Of a stretch of DNA of 34,246 nt, positions 6,503 through 14,325 are shown one piece after another. The position numbers were made by a program, and so were the translations under genes. The stretch is from a virus. How positions within the stretch are numbered: position 1 is the first letter of the stretch; every line of letters begins with the position of its first letter. The notes below the pieces were generated by a model that saw nothing but the letters and a program-made list of their open reading frames with translations, had not been told where the DNA came from and ran no database searches. The DNA lies in the IMG/VR virus record IMGVR_UViG_3300003886_000027, positions 1 to 34,246 of that record; one strand, given 5' to 3'.

Positions 6503-7528
6503 ATGTTTAAAGAATACCATACAAATAGAAAAAATCAAGAGAAAAAGAAAACATCTACAAAAGATGGTATTTCTTATTGTATTTCAAATAACAAGAAAAA
6601 AACGTCGCATGGTGATCACTGTGCTTATACCTGTAAAAATCCTAGAGTACATAGTCGTAAATATCGTAAACGTAGATCATTTCAAGAGTGGTCTAAATTT
6701 AAAGCTCCTAGTCCTGTAGTAAGGACTGTTAAAGAATTAGTGGGATTGTTTAAATCTTATACTCCCTATGCTTTACAAGTTTTAGATTATCTTATTTGGT
6801 GTGATTCAAGAGGAATTCCACTTTTTATGGGTCAAAAACATATTGGAAATGTAAAAGGGATGTGTAGGCAGACGGTCAATAGACATATACAGCGCTTTTA
6901 TAATGATGGATTGTTGGATATATATACACGGCCTAATGGATCTAATATATATAAGCTTTCTTCTATATTCAGAAACAAAGATGTTCAGAAAAAACTATTT
7001 AAGCTTCTTCCTGTTTTATGCTCATTATTCTTATCACTTTTAAGTGCATATTCCATTACTTCTCCTTTTCCAGATCATTTCTTTTATGGTAGTAAGACTC
7101 CATCTAGAGCTATTGGATCTATTATACAGTCTACTAAGGAGACACTATACAAGAGACAGGTATTTAATTTTATTAATAATAAGGAAGAGATAAGAAATAA
7201 TTCCCAAAAAGGGGAAGAGTTTATACACAATTTGCTATCTCAAGTTAAAAAGAAAGAGAAAGTAATGTATCAAGCACCAAAACGAATACCACAAGAGCGT
7301 ATATACTCCAACAATAAAGAATATTATGACAGTAAGCCTTCTCAGTTTGATAGAGAGCAAGCTGAGTTACGAAGGAATATATATATTAATGAGACTGATA
7401 GAATAGTGAAAGAGGCTGATGTTAGGCAAAAGGTATTAGAAATTGAACGAGGAACTGAATATGAAAAGAATAATAATGAAAAAGGTAATGCTATATTAGA
7501 AAGAGCTCTTGGATTAAAATTAGATTGA
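6503..7528 (+). CDS. Winged-helix replication initiator-like protein
   Basis: A 341-residue protein. Residues 1-65 are very basic with scattered Cys/His (SYCISNNKKK, HCAYTCKNP). Residues about 85-155 look like a winged helix: YALQVLDYLIWCDSRGIPLF, GMCRQTVNRHIQRFYNDGLL, then a beta wing DIYTRPNGSNIYKLS. This is the pattern of phage and plasmid replication initiators that recruit host helicase. Residues ~170-195 form a hydrophobic stretch (KLLPVLCSLFLSLLSAYSI) that could be a membrane segment, unusual for this role. The C-terminal third is a charged helical region. Iteron-like repeats lie 62 bp downstream. There is no helicase or ATPase motif. A transcription-regulator role is the alternative. 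Confidence 0.65.
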   Translation: MFKEYHTNRKNQEKKKTSTKDGISYCISNNKKKTSHGDHCAYTCKNPRVHSRKYRKRRSFQEWSKFKAPSPVVRTVKELVGLFKSYTPYALQVLDYLIWCDSRGIPLFMGQKHIGNVKGMCRQTVNRHIQRFYNDGLLDIYTRPNGSNIYKLSSIFRNKDVQKKLFKLLPVLCSLFLSLLSAYSITSPFPDHFFYGSKTPSRAIGSIIQSTKETLYKRQVFNFINNKEEIRNNSQKGEEFIHNLLSQVKKKEKVMYQAPKRIPQERIYSNNKEYYDSKPSQFDREQAELRRNIYINETDRIVKEADVRQKVLEIERGTEYEKNNNEKGNAILERALGLKLD

Positions 7529-7539
7529 TAACAATAACT

Positions 7540-7567
7540 TGCAATAACTACCCATATGTGTTATTAT
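7540..7567 (+). promoter_or_regulatory. Likely sigma70 promoter for the packaging gene block
   Basis: TTGCAA (7540-7545), 16 bp, TATTAT (7562-7567), with further A+T-rich -10-like bases (TATACT at 7568-7573) just downstream. It lies in the 129-bp gap after the replication-type gene and would read through the tandem repeats into the gene at 7658 and then rusA, terS, terL and portal. Confidence 0.5.
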
Positions 7568-7589
7568 TATACTATAAGAAACGTTGAAG

Positions 7590-7644
7590 AACAGAAGTTA
7601 TTAACAGAACAGAAGTGATTAAGTAACAGAAGTTATTAACAGAG
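7590..7644. repeat. Three tandem iteron-like repeats (candidate replication origin)
   Basis: Copies start at 7590, 7608 and 7625. The first and third share the 19 bases AACAGAAGTTATTAACAGA exactly; the middle one is AACAGAAGTGATTAAGT. Spacing is 18 and 17 bp, so the copies are stacked on roughly alternate helical turns. Tandem repeats of this length directly downstream of a winged-helix replication-type gene resemble iterons bound by a Rep protein. The surroundings are A+T-rich, as expected for unwinding. They could instead be operator sites for the promoter at 7540. No DnaA box of the strict TTATNCACA form is present. Confidence 0.6.
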
Positions 7645-7657
7645 CAAAAGGAATAAA

Positions 7658-7855
7658 ATGAACCAAGAACAAAAACTAGCTATTATAAAATCATTCGAAG
7701 ATAGGCTCCATGATTTTCTAGGACCTCTAGAAGTACAAAATATGCTTCGAATGTTAGACAATCTACTCAAAGATGAAATGGACGCTGTTGTTTTAAACCG
7801 TGCTATAATATTAGAAGAAAAACTAGATGCCAAAGCTGATAACTACTTAAAATAA
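7658..7855 (+). CDS. Small helical protein, unknown
   Basis: A 65-residue acidic, wholly helical-looking protein (KLAIIKSFEDRLHDFLGPLE, then LRMLDNLLKDEMDAVVLNRAI). AAAAGG sits six bases before ATG, directly after the tandem repeats. It is the first gene of the packaging block. No family recognised; the short length and leucine-rich heptads suggest a dimer or a regulatory partner. Confidence 0.65.
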   Translation: MNQEQKLAIIKSFEDRLHDFLGPLEVQNMLRMLDNLLKDEMDAVVLNRAIILEEKLDAKADNYLK

Positions 7856-7915
7856 AAACTATTCGTAGACCAATCAATTCTCAAATGGTATTGTATTTCC
7901 AAAAACGAGGTCTGA

Positions 7916-8320
7916 ATGTTTATCTTAAAGGGAAATCCAGTACCATTAGCTAGAGCTAGATTCAGTCAATACAAAGTTTATGACTCTCAAAAACATCTAC
8001 GTGTTTCAAAATGTATAGAACTAGAACAACAAGTAGAACAACAATTGCTCAGAGATCAACCAATACAGCTCCAAGCTACCTTTTTTATGCCAATCCCAAA
8101 GTCATACTCCAAAAAAAGATATAAGACTGTCCTGGGTCAACCTCATATCTTTAAACCCGATATATCTAATCTAATAAAATGGATAGAAGATCTCGCTACC
8201 GGCATAATATATCACGACGATTGTGTAATAACTCAAATCATTGCCAATAAAGTCTATGATCCAAAACCCAGAACCGAATTTAGTTTTACTATATATGAGG
8301 CAGATAGAAATGAAGACTAG
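7916..8320 (+). CDS. rusA: RusA-type Holliday junction resolvase
   Basis: A 134-residue RusA-family endonuclease, which cuts branched DNA during phage recombination and before packaging. Family features in order are GNPVPLARARFS at the N-terminus, MPIPKSYSKKR in the middle, the core KPDISNLIKWIEDLATGIIY, then HDDCVI and K-x-Y at the end. The usual core motif is P-D-x-D-N; here it reads P-D-I-S-N, so one of the metal-binding aspartates is Ser. The remaining acidic residues (the first Asp, ED, DD) are kept. GAGG precedes the ATG. The end overlaps terS by 11 bp, a typical place for a resolvase beside terminase. Confidence 0.87.
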   Translation: MFILKGNPVPLARARFSQYKVYDSQKHLRVSKCIELEQQVEQQLLRDQPIQLQATFFMPIPKSYSKKRYKTVLGQPHIFKPDISNLIKWIEDLATGIIYHDDCVITQIIANKVYDPKPRTEFSFTIYEADRNED

Positions 8321-8834
8321 TGCTGAGCTTAAAAAAACTACTAAAAGAAAAAGAAAAGCTGCGATAAAAAGCGAGCCTCTATTATATTGGAATGCTTTTG
8401 AAGAGAAGGGAATACCCCTCTCGAAGATGACTGCACTCGCAAATGATCTAGTAGATGGCGTTAAAAAAGAACGATATTATACTATTGAACGCTTTCTTGC
8501 TCATCATCATATTCCATATCAAACTTGGAAACGATGGATGAAGAAATTTCCTATCGTTAAACAAGGCGTATTGAGCGCCAAAAACATTCTATATGACAAA
8601 CGAGTTCAAATGGGCTACAAAAAAGAATGCTCAGACCGATTACTTGCCGATATGTGGCGATACTCAGAAATGCACCGCGAAGATGTAGTTTGGGAAAAGA
8701 ATCTAAGCAGCGAAAAAATAAAAAACCTTGAACTACAACTCAAAAATCAAGTAGCCCAGGGATCTAGCACAATAACTATTGAACTTGATGGCGAGAAATT
8801 TACTATAGATAACCCCACATGCAAAGAGAAATAA
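8310..8834 (+). CDS. Probable terminase small subunit
   Basis: A 174-residue protein directly upstream of, and overlapping, the large terminase gene. ATG 8310 is chosen because GAGG lies nine bases upstream; an earlier in-frame ATG at 8241 would be buried in rusA. It starts with a basic tail (KKTTKRKRKAAIKSE), followed by a helical domain with a helix-turn-helix-like stretch TIERFLAHHHIPYQTWKRWM, and ends with a short beta segment STITIELDGEKFTID. TerS proteins bind the packaging site as rings and have this DNA-binding/coil/short-beta order. The assignment rests mainly on position and layout. Confidence 0.68.
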   Translation: MKTSAELKKTTKRKRKAAIKSEPLLYWNAFEEKGIPLSKMTALANDLVDGVKKERYYTIERFLAHHHIPYQTWKRWMKKFPIVKQGVLSAKNILYDKRVQMGYKKECSDRLLADMWRYSEMHREDVVWEKNLSSEKIKNLELQLKNQVAQGSSTITIELDGEKFTIDNPTCKEK

Positions 8835-11296
8835 AACCTGATATCTGGAAGGTACCCGTGGCCACTGAATCTTCTTCTGCAAATATCAAACTTTCACGAT
8901 TTAAACCAAGGTGGTACCAAAAAAGACTCATACGTGCTCTCTTTAAGGAAGGAAAAAAAAGAGCTGTATGTGTGTGGAGCCGTAGATGTCTCGATGGAGA
9001 TACTCATATAATTATGTCTGATGGCTCTTGGAAATATTTAAAGGATATTAATATTGGAGATAAGATATTATCTCATAATGGAATATCATATGAAGAAGAT
9101 ATAGTAGTTGATCACTGGGATGCTGGTATTAAAGATGCCATAAAGCTAAATAATCGATTTTATCTCCCCTTAGTGAGTTCTGGTGATCATAAATTTGCTA
9201 CTCTCACCCGTAATAAACAATCTATAAAATGGAAAAAGCTTGATGATTTTAGTGGATCAACTTCATGCTTGCAGTTTCAACGTGGTATCTCAGGAACTGT
9301 AGATAATAAACTTACTGCCGAGCTAATTGGTTATTTGCAGGGAGACGGTTATGTTGCTGGATATCAACAGCCAAAGTTTACTAATACTAACGTTGAAATT
9401 CTTAATCGTGTTGATGAACTTGCTAGAATCCATGGTTGCGTTCCAATATGGAGAAAAAAAGGAAATGGATACGACATTGGTCTTTCTAATGGAACCCTAG
9501 GAGGCGCATCTAAGAATAATATTAAAGAGATATTTAGAGAATTTGGACAAGACGTTCCCAAGTATAAACAACGTATTCATCCCATTATATGGAATATGAA
9601 TGATGAATCTGTATTTCGCTATTTATCAGCTATAATTTCATGTGATGCTTCTATTACTTATAGATTTTCTTCATCTCCGATTGACCGTTTTAATAAAAAA
9701 GCTAATGCAGAGATTGTTATTCATTGTGGAGTTTCTGAGGATTATGCATTCGATATGTATTGGTTGCTTAGAAAGGTTGGTATTTCTCCACAGCGTCCTA
9801 AGTGCGAAAGAGGATCCAATTGGAAGATACGCATATCTAAAGTTAATTCTCTTAAGATACTACTTAATAACGGTCCTTTTGTTGGGAAAGAAGAAAAACG
9901 AAAAGAGTGCCTTAAGTTCATAGATCATTTATCAAAAGAATACCAGATTCACTTTGAAAATTATGAAGCTCTTCCGAGAAAAAATGATACTGATCCTGTT
10001 CATATGTACGATATTCGAACCAAAAAGAATCATAATTTTGTTGCAAATGGATATCTCGTCCATAATTCAGGAAAAGATTTCATGGCCTGGCAATTAGCTT
10101 TTTGGCAATGCTTAGCTCACAAATGTACTGTCTTCTATGTTTTTCCAACTCAGGCTCAAGCTAGATCGGCTATATGGTCTGGTATAACTATAGATGGTCA
10201 ATCATTTCTAGACTATATTCCCCCAGAACTTATATATAAAAAGAATGAAGCTCGTATGGAAATTACCTTCGTCAATGGATCTATATTAGCCCTTAAAGGA
10301 TCTAATAACTTTGACTCTTTACGTGGTACCAACCCATATATGTGTATATTCTCTGAGTATTCGTATCAATCTCCGGATGCCTGGACATTGTTTTTACAGC
10401 CAGTTTTACGTGCGAACGATGGAATTGCAATATTCATCTCCACACCTTTTGGAAAGAACCATTTATATTCTCTTTATGAAATTGCAAAAAATTCTCCTGA
10501 TACATGGTATTGCGATCTATTGACCGTAGAAGATACAGGTCATATAGATGTACAAGAAATTAAAGATGATGTAGCAAAAGGTCTCATATCGGAAGATCAA
10601 ATGCTTCAAGAATATTATTGTTCGTTTACTCAGGGAGTAGAGGGATCAATCTATGGTAAATATATAAATAATCTTCGTCTCGACAATAGGATTACTACTG
10701 TTCCACATGAGCCAGGGCACCCAGTGCATGTAGCATGGGATCTTGGATGGAATGATAGTACAGCTCTAATATGGTTTCAATCTATTGGGAAAGTAGTTAA
10801 TCTAATTGATACTTATGAATGTAATCGTAAGCCATTAGAGCACTATGTTAATATAATTAAAGATAAAGATTACACCTATGGAACGCATTTTCTTCCTCAC
10901 GATGGTAAAAATCATGAGCTTATTGCAGGTATATCAAGAGAGAGAAAATTACGTGATCTAGGACTTAATATTAAGATTCTTGAACGTGTACGTATTGTAG
11001 ATCGAATAGAGCAAGCACGGTGTATGTTTGCTCGTTTATGGATGGATGAAACAAAGAGTGCTCCATTGATTAAAGCTCTTGAAAATTATCGAAGAGAATG
11101 GGACGATAGGCTTAAAAGATATAAAGATAATCCACTTCACGATTGGTCTTCACATTTAAGTGATTGTTTTTCTTATATGGCTATGGCTTTACAACATACT
11201 AAGCGTGGAATGACCCAACAAGATGCGGATGAGCTACGTAGAAAAGCTCTAATGAAAAATACAGGCCAAGGACCACAATTTTTAAATTATAGTTAG
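8819..11296 (+). CDS. terL: Terminase large subunit, interrupted by an intein
   Basis: An 825-residue precursor that should splice to a 465-residue packaging motor. The N-terminal extein (1-56) ends at WSRR. The C-terminal extein begins SGKDFMAWQ at 417, so the rejoined WSRRSGKD is the Walker A loop. Further motifs are IFSEY at about 511-515 (Walker B, Ser in place of the usual Asp), AIFISTP (537-543, coupling motif), and a nuclease domain with AWDLGWND (Asp 641), PHDGKN (694-699) and HDWSSHLSDCF (774-784). The protein cuts concatemers and pumps DNA through the portal. The start overlaps terS by 16 bp with no clear ribosome-binding site, so translation is probably coupled. The unspliced protein has a broken ATP site. 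Confidence 0.93.
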   Translation: MQREIKPDIWKVPVATESSSANIKLSRFKPRWYQKRLIRALFKEGKKRAVCVWSRRCLDGDTHIIMSDGSWKYLKDINIGDKILSHNGISYEEDIVVDHWDAGIKDAIKLNNRFYLPLVSSGDHKFATLTRNKQSIKWKKLDDFSGSTSCLQFQRGISGTVDNKLTAELIGYLQGDGYVAGYQQPKFTNTNVEILNRVDELARIHGCVPIWRKKGNGYDIGLSNGTLGGASKNNIKEIFREFGQDVPKYKQRIHPIIWNMNDESVFRYLSAIISCDASITYRFSSSPIDRFNKKANAEIVIHCGVSEDYAFDMYWLLRKVGISPQRPKCERGSNWKIRISKVNSLKILLNNGPFVGKEEKRKECLKFIDHLSKEYQIHFENYEALPRKNDTDPVHMYDIRTKKNHNFVANGYLVHNSGKDFMAWQLAFWQCLAHKCTVFYVFPTQAQARSAIWSGITIDGQSFLDYIPPELIYKKNEARMEITFVNGSILALKGSNNFDSLRGTNPYMCIFSEYSYQSPDAWTLFLQPVLRANDGIAIFISTPFGKNHLYSLYEIAKNSPDTWYCDLLTVEDTGHIDVQEIKDDVAKGLISEDQMLQEYYCSFTQGVEGSIYGKYINNLRLDNRITTVPHEPGHPVHVAWDLGWNDSTALIWFQSIGKVVNLIDTYECNRKPLEHYVNIIKDKDYTYGTHFLPHDGKNHELIAGISRERKLRDLGLNIKILERVRIVDRIEQARCMFARLWMDETKSAPLIKALENYRREWDDRLKRYKDNPLHDWSSHLSDCFSYMAMALQHTKRGMTQQDADELRRKALMKNTGQGPQFLNYS
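8987..10066 (+). mobile_element. Intein with LAGLIDADG homing endonuclease in the TerL P-loop
   Basis: A 360-residue intein, residues 57-416 of the precursor. It starts with Cys57 in block A (CLDGDTHIIMSDG, then INIGDKILS), has a block B-like SSGDHKF, and ends with block F YDIRTKKNHNF and block G NGYLVHN; the next residue is Ser417. Cys1, the His-Asn end and the +1 Ser are the residues needed for standard splicing. In block B the usual Thr of T-x-x-H is Ser. Between them lies a two-motif LAGLIDADG endonuclease: ELIGYLQGDGY with Asp176 and YLSAIISCDAS with Asp276, exactly 100 residues apart, so both catalytic acids remain. The element therefore looks able to splice and to home. Confidence 0.94.
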
Positions 11297-11354
11297 CTTG
11301 CATAGTTATATAGCTCGTTTTAGACTAAGGCCATACGTATAATTAGGAGTTTAG

Positions 11355-13397
11355 ATGAAAATTTTTCCTGAAGTTGCTTCTCAGTATATAAATAATGATG
11401 ATGAAGCTAGTGGTCGCTTTGGTGAATTCGTTCGCCAATCGCTTACTCTCAATGAACAGTGGTGGACACAGGCTAACCTTGATACTCGATATGAAGCTGG
11501 TGACCAGACTTTATGGAATCAGTTTTACAATACTTGGAATATACAAGGTAATAAGCAGTTCACTTTTAATCTTATTCGGTCTCTCATTAGTATGCCTGAG
11601 GGTTATCAGCGAATGCATCGAAAGACAACTATTGCAGTTCCAAGAGAGAATTCAGATCAGGATACGGCAGATCAATTTTCAGAACTTCTTCTTTGGTTAA
11701 ATGAACAACAAGATGTATATGAAACTGTATCTACATCATTTCGAGGATCTCTTGTTACTGGAATGAATTTAATTCAGGTATGGATGGATTTTCGTAATGA
11801 TCCAATTAATGGAGATATTAAAGTAAATAACTGTCCTTATAATAGTATTATAGTGGATCCATTTTTTACTAAGATGGATTTTAGTGATTGCAAAGGTATT
11901 GTAAAAAGAACCTTTGTAACTCCTGATGAAGCAGCATCATATTTACCAGAACATGCTGATGAAATACGTTCAATGCAGGGGTTTGGGCCCGCAGAAGCAA
12001 CATTTCAATATATGCCAGAAAATTATCAGTATAGTTATGCGGATCTATTAACGTACGATGAGTTTTATTATCCAGCTTTTAGGAAACAAAGACTTCTTGT
12101 TGATACAAAAACAGGTGAAACATTAGAATGGAAAAGCAATAACGATGAAGGTCTTAGGCATTTCATTCAAGCTTATCCTGAGCTACGTTTAATTAAACAA
12201 GATGTTCCGACTACGATGCTAACTATTATTGTACAAGGTAAAGTATACTATGATGGTCCTAACCCTATGGGAATTGACCCCTATCCATTCGTTCCTGTTC
12301 TGGCTTATTATAACCCAGAGTTAGAGAACTTTGATATGCGCTGTGCAGGAATGGTTAGATCTTTAAGAGATGCACAATTCTTATATAATCATCGTAAAGT
12401 TCTAGAGCTACAAAATCTCGAGTCTACGCTTAATGGTGGTTGGATTGCTGAAGAAGATTCAGTTATCAATCCAGATGATCTTTATAAGAATCAACCTGGC
12501 CAAGTTATATATACCAAAGAAGGTAAGCTTGGAATGATTCAGAAAGTTCCTAATTCTACTGTAGATCCAAGTTGGTTCCAGGCTAGTGGTGATATGCAAG
12601 ATCTTATGAACAAGATTGCTAATATATCAGAGACTATGCTTGGTCAATCTTCTGACGCTATTTCAGGATTCCACGAACAGATGAAAACTGCTGCCGGTAT
12701 TACAGCTAACCAGAGACTATTTGATCAGTTAGATACTTCACAGAAGCTTCTTGGTAATTTATGTATTCAGTTGATCCAGAATAATTTCACTCCAGGAAAA
12801 GTTAAGCGAATACTGGGTAAAGATCCTACTCAGCAGTTCTATGATAAGACTTTTGGTAAATATGATGCCGCTGTTGAACAGGGATATAATACATCTACAC
12901 AGAAACAGATGCAGTTTGCTCAGCTTATGCAACTTAAAAGAGAAGGTGTTCCAATTCCTGATGAATCTATCATTCAAGCTTCTACTATTCAGAACAAATC
13001 AGAAGTGATGGAAACTATGCAGCAGATTCAACAACAAGCTCAGCAACAACAGCAAAAACAACAAGAGATGGAAATGATGCGTATGCAATCGGAGATTAAA
13101 TTAACTGAAGCTAGATATACCGCTGAAGTAGGAATAGGTTTAGAAAAAATGTCTCAAATAGAGTCAAATAAAGCTATGGTTGGCGAACGTCAAGCTGAAG
13201 CACAAAAAGATCGTGAGCTTGGTCTATTACATTTGGCTAAGGCTCTTTCTGAACTTGAGAGTCTTGATATTGATAAAATGAAAAGAATGGTTGAGCTTTC
13301 GCGTATGATAAAAGAAGAAACACAACGGGATATGCCGCCTGTTCCAGATCCTACTACTATTCAAGAAGATGCAAGAACTCTTAAAGAAGTTGTATAA
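11355..13397 (+). CDS. Portal protein (P22-like family)
   Basis: A 680-residue portal, the ring through which DNA enters the capsid. Supporting features are NKQFTFNLIRSLISMPEGY with RMHRKTTIAVPR near residues 60-95, NDPINGDIKVNNCPYNSIIVDPFF about 145-175, DPYPFVPVLAYYNPE near 310 and the long stem-like helix DAQFLYNHRKVLELQ about 340. The length and motif order match P22-type portals. The C-terminal third, about residues 545-680, is a Gln-rich coiled coil (QQIQQQAQQQQQKQQEMEMM) and a charged end. TTAGGAG precedes the ATG. A second, degraded copy of the very C-terminus lies 390 bp downstream (13789-13938). Confidence 0.88.
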   Translation: MKIFPEVASQYINNDDEASGRFGEFVRQSLTLNEQWWTQANLDTRYEAGDQTLWNQFYNTWNIQGNKQFTFNLIRSLISMPEGYQRMHRKTTIAVPRENSDQDTADQFSELLLWLNEQQDVYETVSTSFRGSLVTGMNLIQVWMDFRNDPINGDIKVNNCPYNSIIVDPFFTKMDFSDCKGIVKRTFVTPDEAASYLPEHADEIRSMQGFGPAEATFQYMPENYQYSYADLLTYDEFYYPAFRKQRLLVDTKTGETLEWKSNNDEGLRHFIQAYPELRLIKQDVPTTMLTIIVQGKVYYDGPNPMGIDPYPFVPVLAYYNPELENFDMRCAGMVRSLRDAQFLYNHRKVLELQNLESTLNGGWIAEEDSVINPDDLYKNQPGQVIYTKEGKLGMIQKVPNSTVDPSWFQASGDMQDLMNKIANISETMLGQSSDAISGFHEQMKTAAGITANQRLFDQLDTSQKLLGNLCIQLIQNNFTPGKVKRILGKDPTQQFYDKTFGKYDAAVEQGYNTSTQKQMQFAQLMQLKREGVPIPDESIIQASTIQNKSEVMETMQQIQQQAQQQQQKQQEMEMMRMQSEIKLTEARYTAEVGIGLEKMSQIESNKAMVGERQAEAQKDRELGLLHLAKALSELESLDIDKMKRMVELSRMIKEETQRDMPPVPDPTTIQEDARTLKEVV

Positions 13398-13472
13398 AAT
13401 ATTAGATTAACTTTAAAAACAAGCCCCTTAAATCGTAATAAGAAAATAGACTATCTACACTTATGAGGTAAT

Positions 13473-13766
13473 ATGAATAAAGAAGATATTGTTAAGAAAA
13501 TAAAGAATTGGTCGCATGAAATTATTGATAAAGAAAACATAAGAATTGTTAATCTTCCTGTCGATATGGATGAGAAGGATATTATAACGATTAGCATTAA
13601 AAGAAGCCATCTTCCATTTACAAGAAAGTATACAATAAAGGTTACAACAGAGTATCTTAATTCATTATCTCATGAAGATTTCCATATCCTGCTCAAAGCC
13701 TTTATTAAAAAAGAGGCAACGTGTTCATGTAGTGTGTTTAGTGGTCCCTTATGTCTACAAAGATAA
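13473..13766 (+). CDS. Hypothetical small protein between portal and portal remnant
   Basis: A 97-residue protein with a GAGG site before ATG. The N-terminus is charged and helical (KEDIVKKIKNWSHEIIDKEN), followed by a beta-type centre (IITISIKRSHLPFTRKYTI) and a Cys-containing end (EATCSCSVFSGPLC). No family recognised. It occupies the segment between the intact portal and a remnant of another portal C-terminus, so it may have arrived with the DNA that replaced the portal end. Confidence 0.62.
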   Translation: MNKEDIVKKIKNWSHEIIDKENIRIVNLPVDMDEKDIITISIKRSHLPFTRKYTIKVTTEYLNSLSHEDFHILLKAFIKKEATCSCSVFSGPLCLQR

Positions 13767-13788
13767 TGACGACCTATTCCATGCATAA

Positions 13789-13938
13789 GCTATTAAAGAG
13801 ATTCAATCAATAGATCTTAACCAAGTGCAGAAGCTGTTAGAGCTATCTAGCATGGTTAAAGAGAATGATCTTCCTCAGCTATCAGAAGAAGCGCAGTTCG
13901 CTCCTGAATCTGGTGGTGATCCGCAACCTTTAAGGTAA
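13789..13938 (+). pseudogene. Remnant of a second portal gene (C-terminal end only)
   Basis: An open stretch of 49 codons, bounded on the left by a stop (13786-13788) and without a start plus ribosome-binding site, reads AIKEIQSIDLNQVQKLLELS then SMVKENDLPQLSEEAQ and ends at TAA 13936-13938. It parallels the end of the intact portal (KALSELESLDIDKMKRMVEL then SRMIKEETQ) in length, charge pattern and key words (D[LI][ND]xxxxxxLxELSxM[VI]KE). I read it as the 3' end of an older or related portal gene left behind by recombination. An internal ATG at 13852 could give a 28-residue peptide but has no ribosome-binding site. Confidence 0.7.
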
Positions 13939-13941
13939 CCT

Positions 13942-14055
13942 ATGGCACAAGATTACAAACGAATGTTATACTTAATGCAAAACATCCAGAAAAAGAAGTG
14001 TCTTAAGCAGGGATGGTGGAAAAGATTGTTACGGTTTTTCCACCTCTCGCGCTAA
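13942..14055 (+). CDS. Small basic 37-residue protein
   Basis: A short frame with AAGG eight bases before ATG encodes MAQDYKRMLYLMQNIQKKKC and then LKQGWWKRLLRFFHLSR. It is strongly basic with an aromatic, amphipathic C-terminal helix, as in small membrane-surface or RNA/DNA-binding peptides. It begins three bases after the portal remnant stop and ends 20 bp before the next gene's ATG. The good ribosome-binding site is the main reason to call it. Confidence 0.5.
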   Translation: MAQDYKRMLYLMQNIQKKKCLKQGWWKRLLRFFHLSR

Positions 14056-14075
14056 TACCACTCGAAAGGCATAAT

Positions 14076-14324
14076 ATGGAAATTAAAGAACTCTGCACCC
14101 AGATTATAAAAGAAATAAATCAAGGCGTATCTGATTTTAATGAGACCTCTGATACTCATAAAGCCTTTTTTTTAGATACAAATTTCCATATAGAAACACT
14201 CGAAGATGGATCCTATATATACAAGACTAAGTGTGGTTGTCGCGTTTTAGAGATATTTACTAAAGAAGTATATGACATTGAGATTGGTGTTCGTGCAATG
14301 AATTTTGAAGACGAAGAATTATAA
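14076..14324 (+). CDS. Hypothetical acidic protein
   Basis: An 82-residue protein. ATG 14076 is chosen because GAAAGG lies eight bases upstream; the frame is open back to 14013 but would overlap the previous gene. It begins with a helix (MEIKELCTQIIKEINQGVSD), then FHIETLEDGSYIYKTKCGCRVLE, with a C-x-C pair, and an acidic end. No family recognised. The stop overlaps the spacer to the next gene by coupling (TAAGATG). Confidence 0.6.
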   Translation: MEIKELCTQIIKEINQGVSDFNETSDTHKAFFLDTNFHIETLEDGSYIYKTKCGCRVLEIFTKEVYDIEIGVRAMNFEDEEL

Positions 14325-14325
14325 G

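Noticed and set aside
6435-6719. A 94-residue frame overlapping the start of the replication-type gene
   Set aside because: Basic low-complexity product with no ribosome-binding site; overlaps a longer gene with a clear winged-helix domain.
7590-7644. CRISPR-like repeat array
   Set aside because: The units are adjacent or overlapping, with no spacers and only three copies; iterons or operators fit better.
14160-14172. AAAGCC followed by a run of T as a terminator
   Set aside because: It lies inside an intact gene and no stable stem precedes the T-run.
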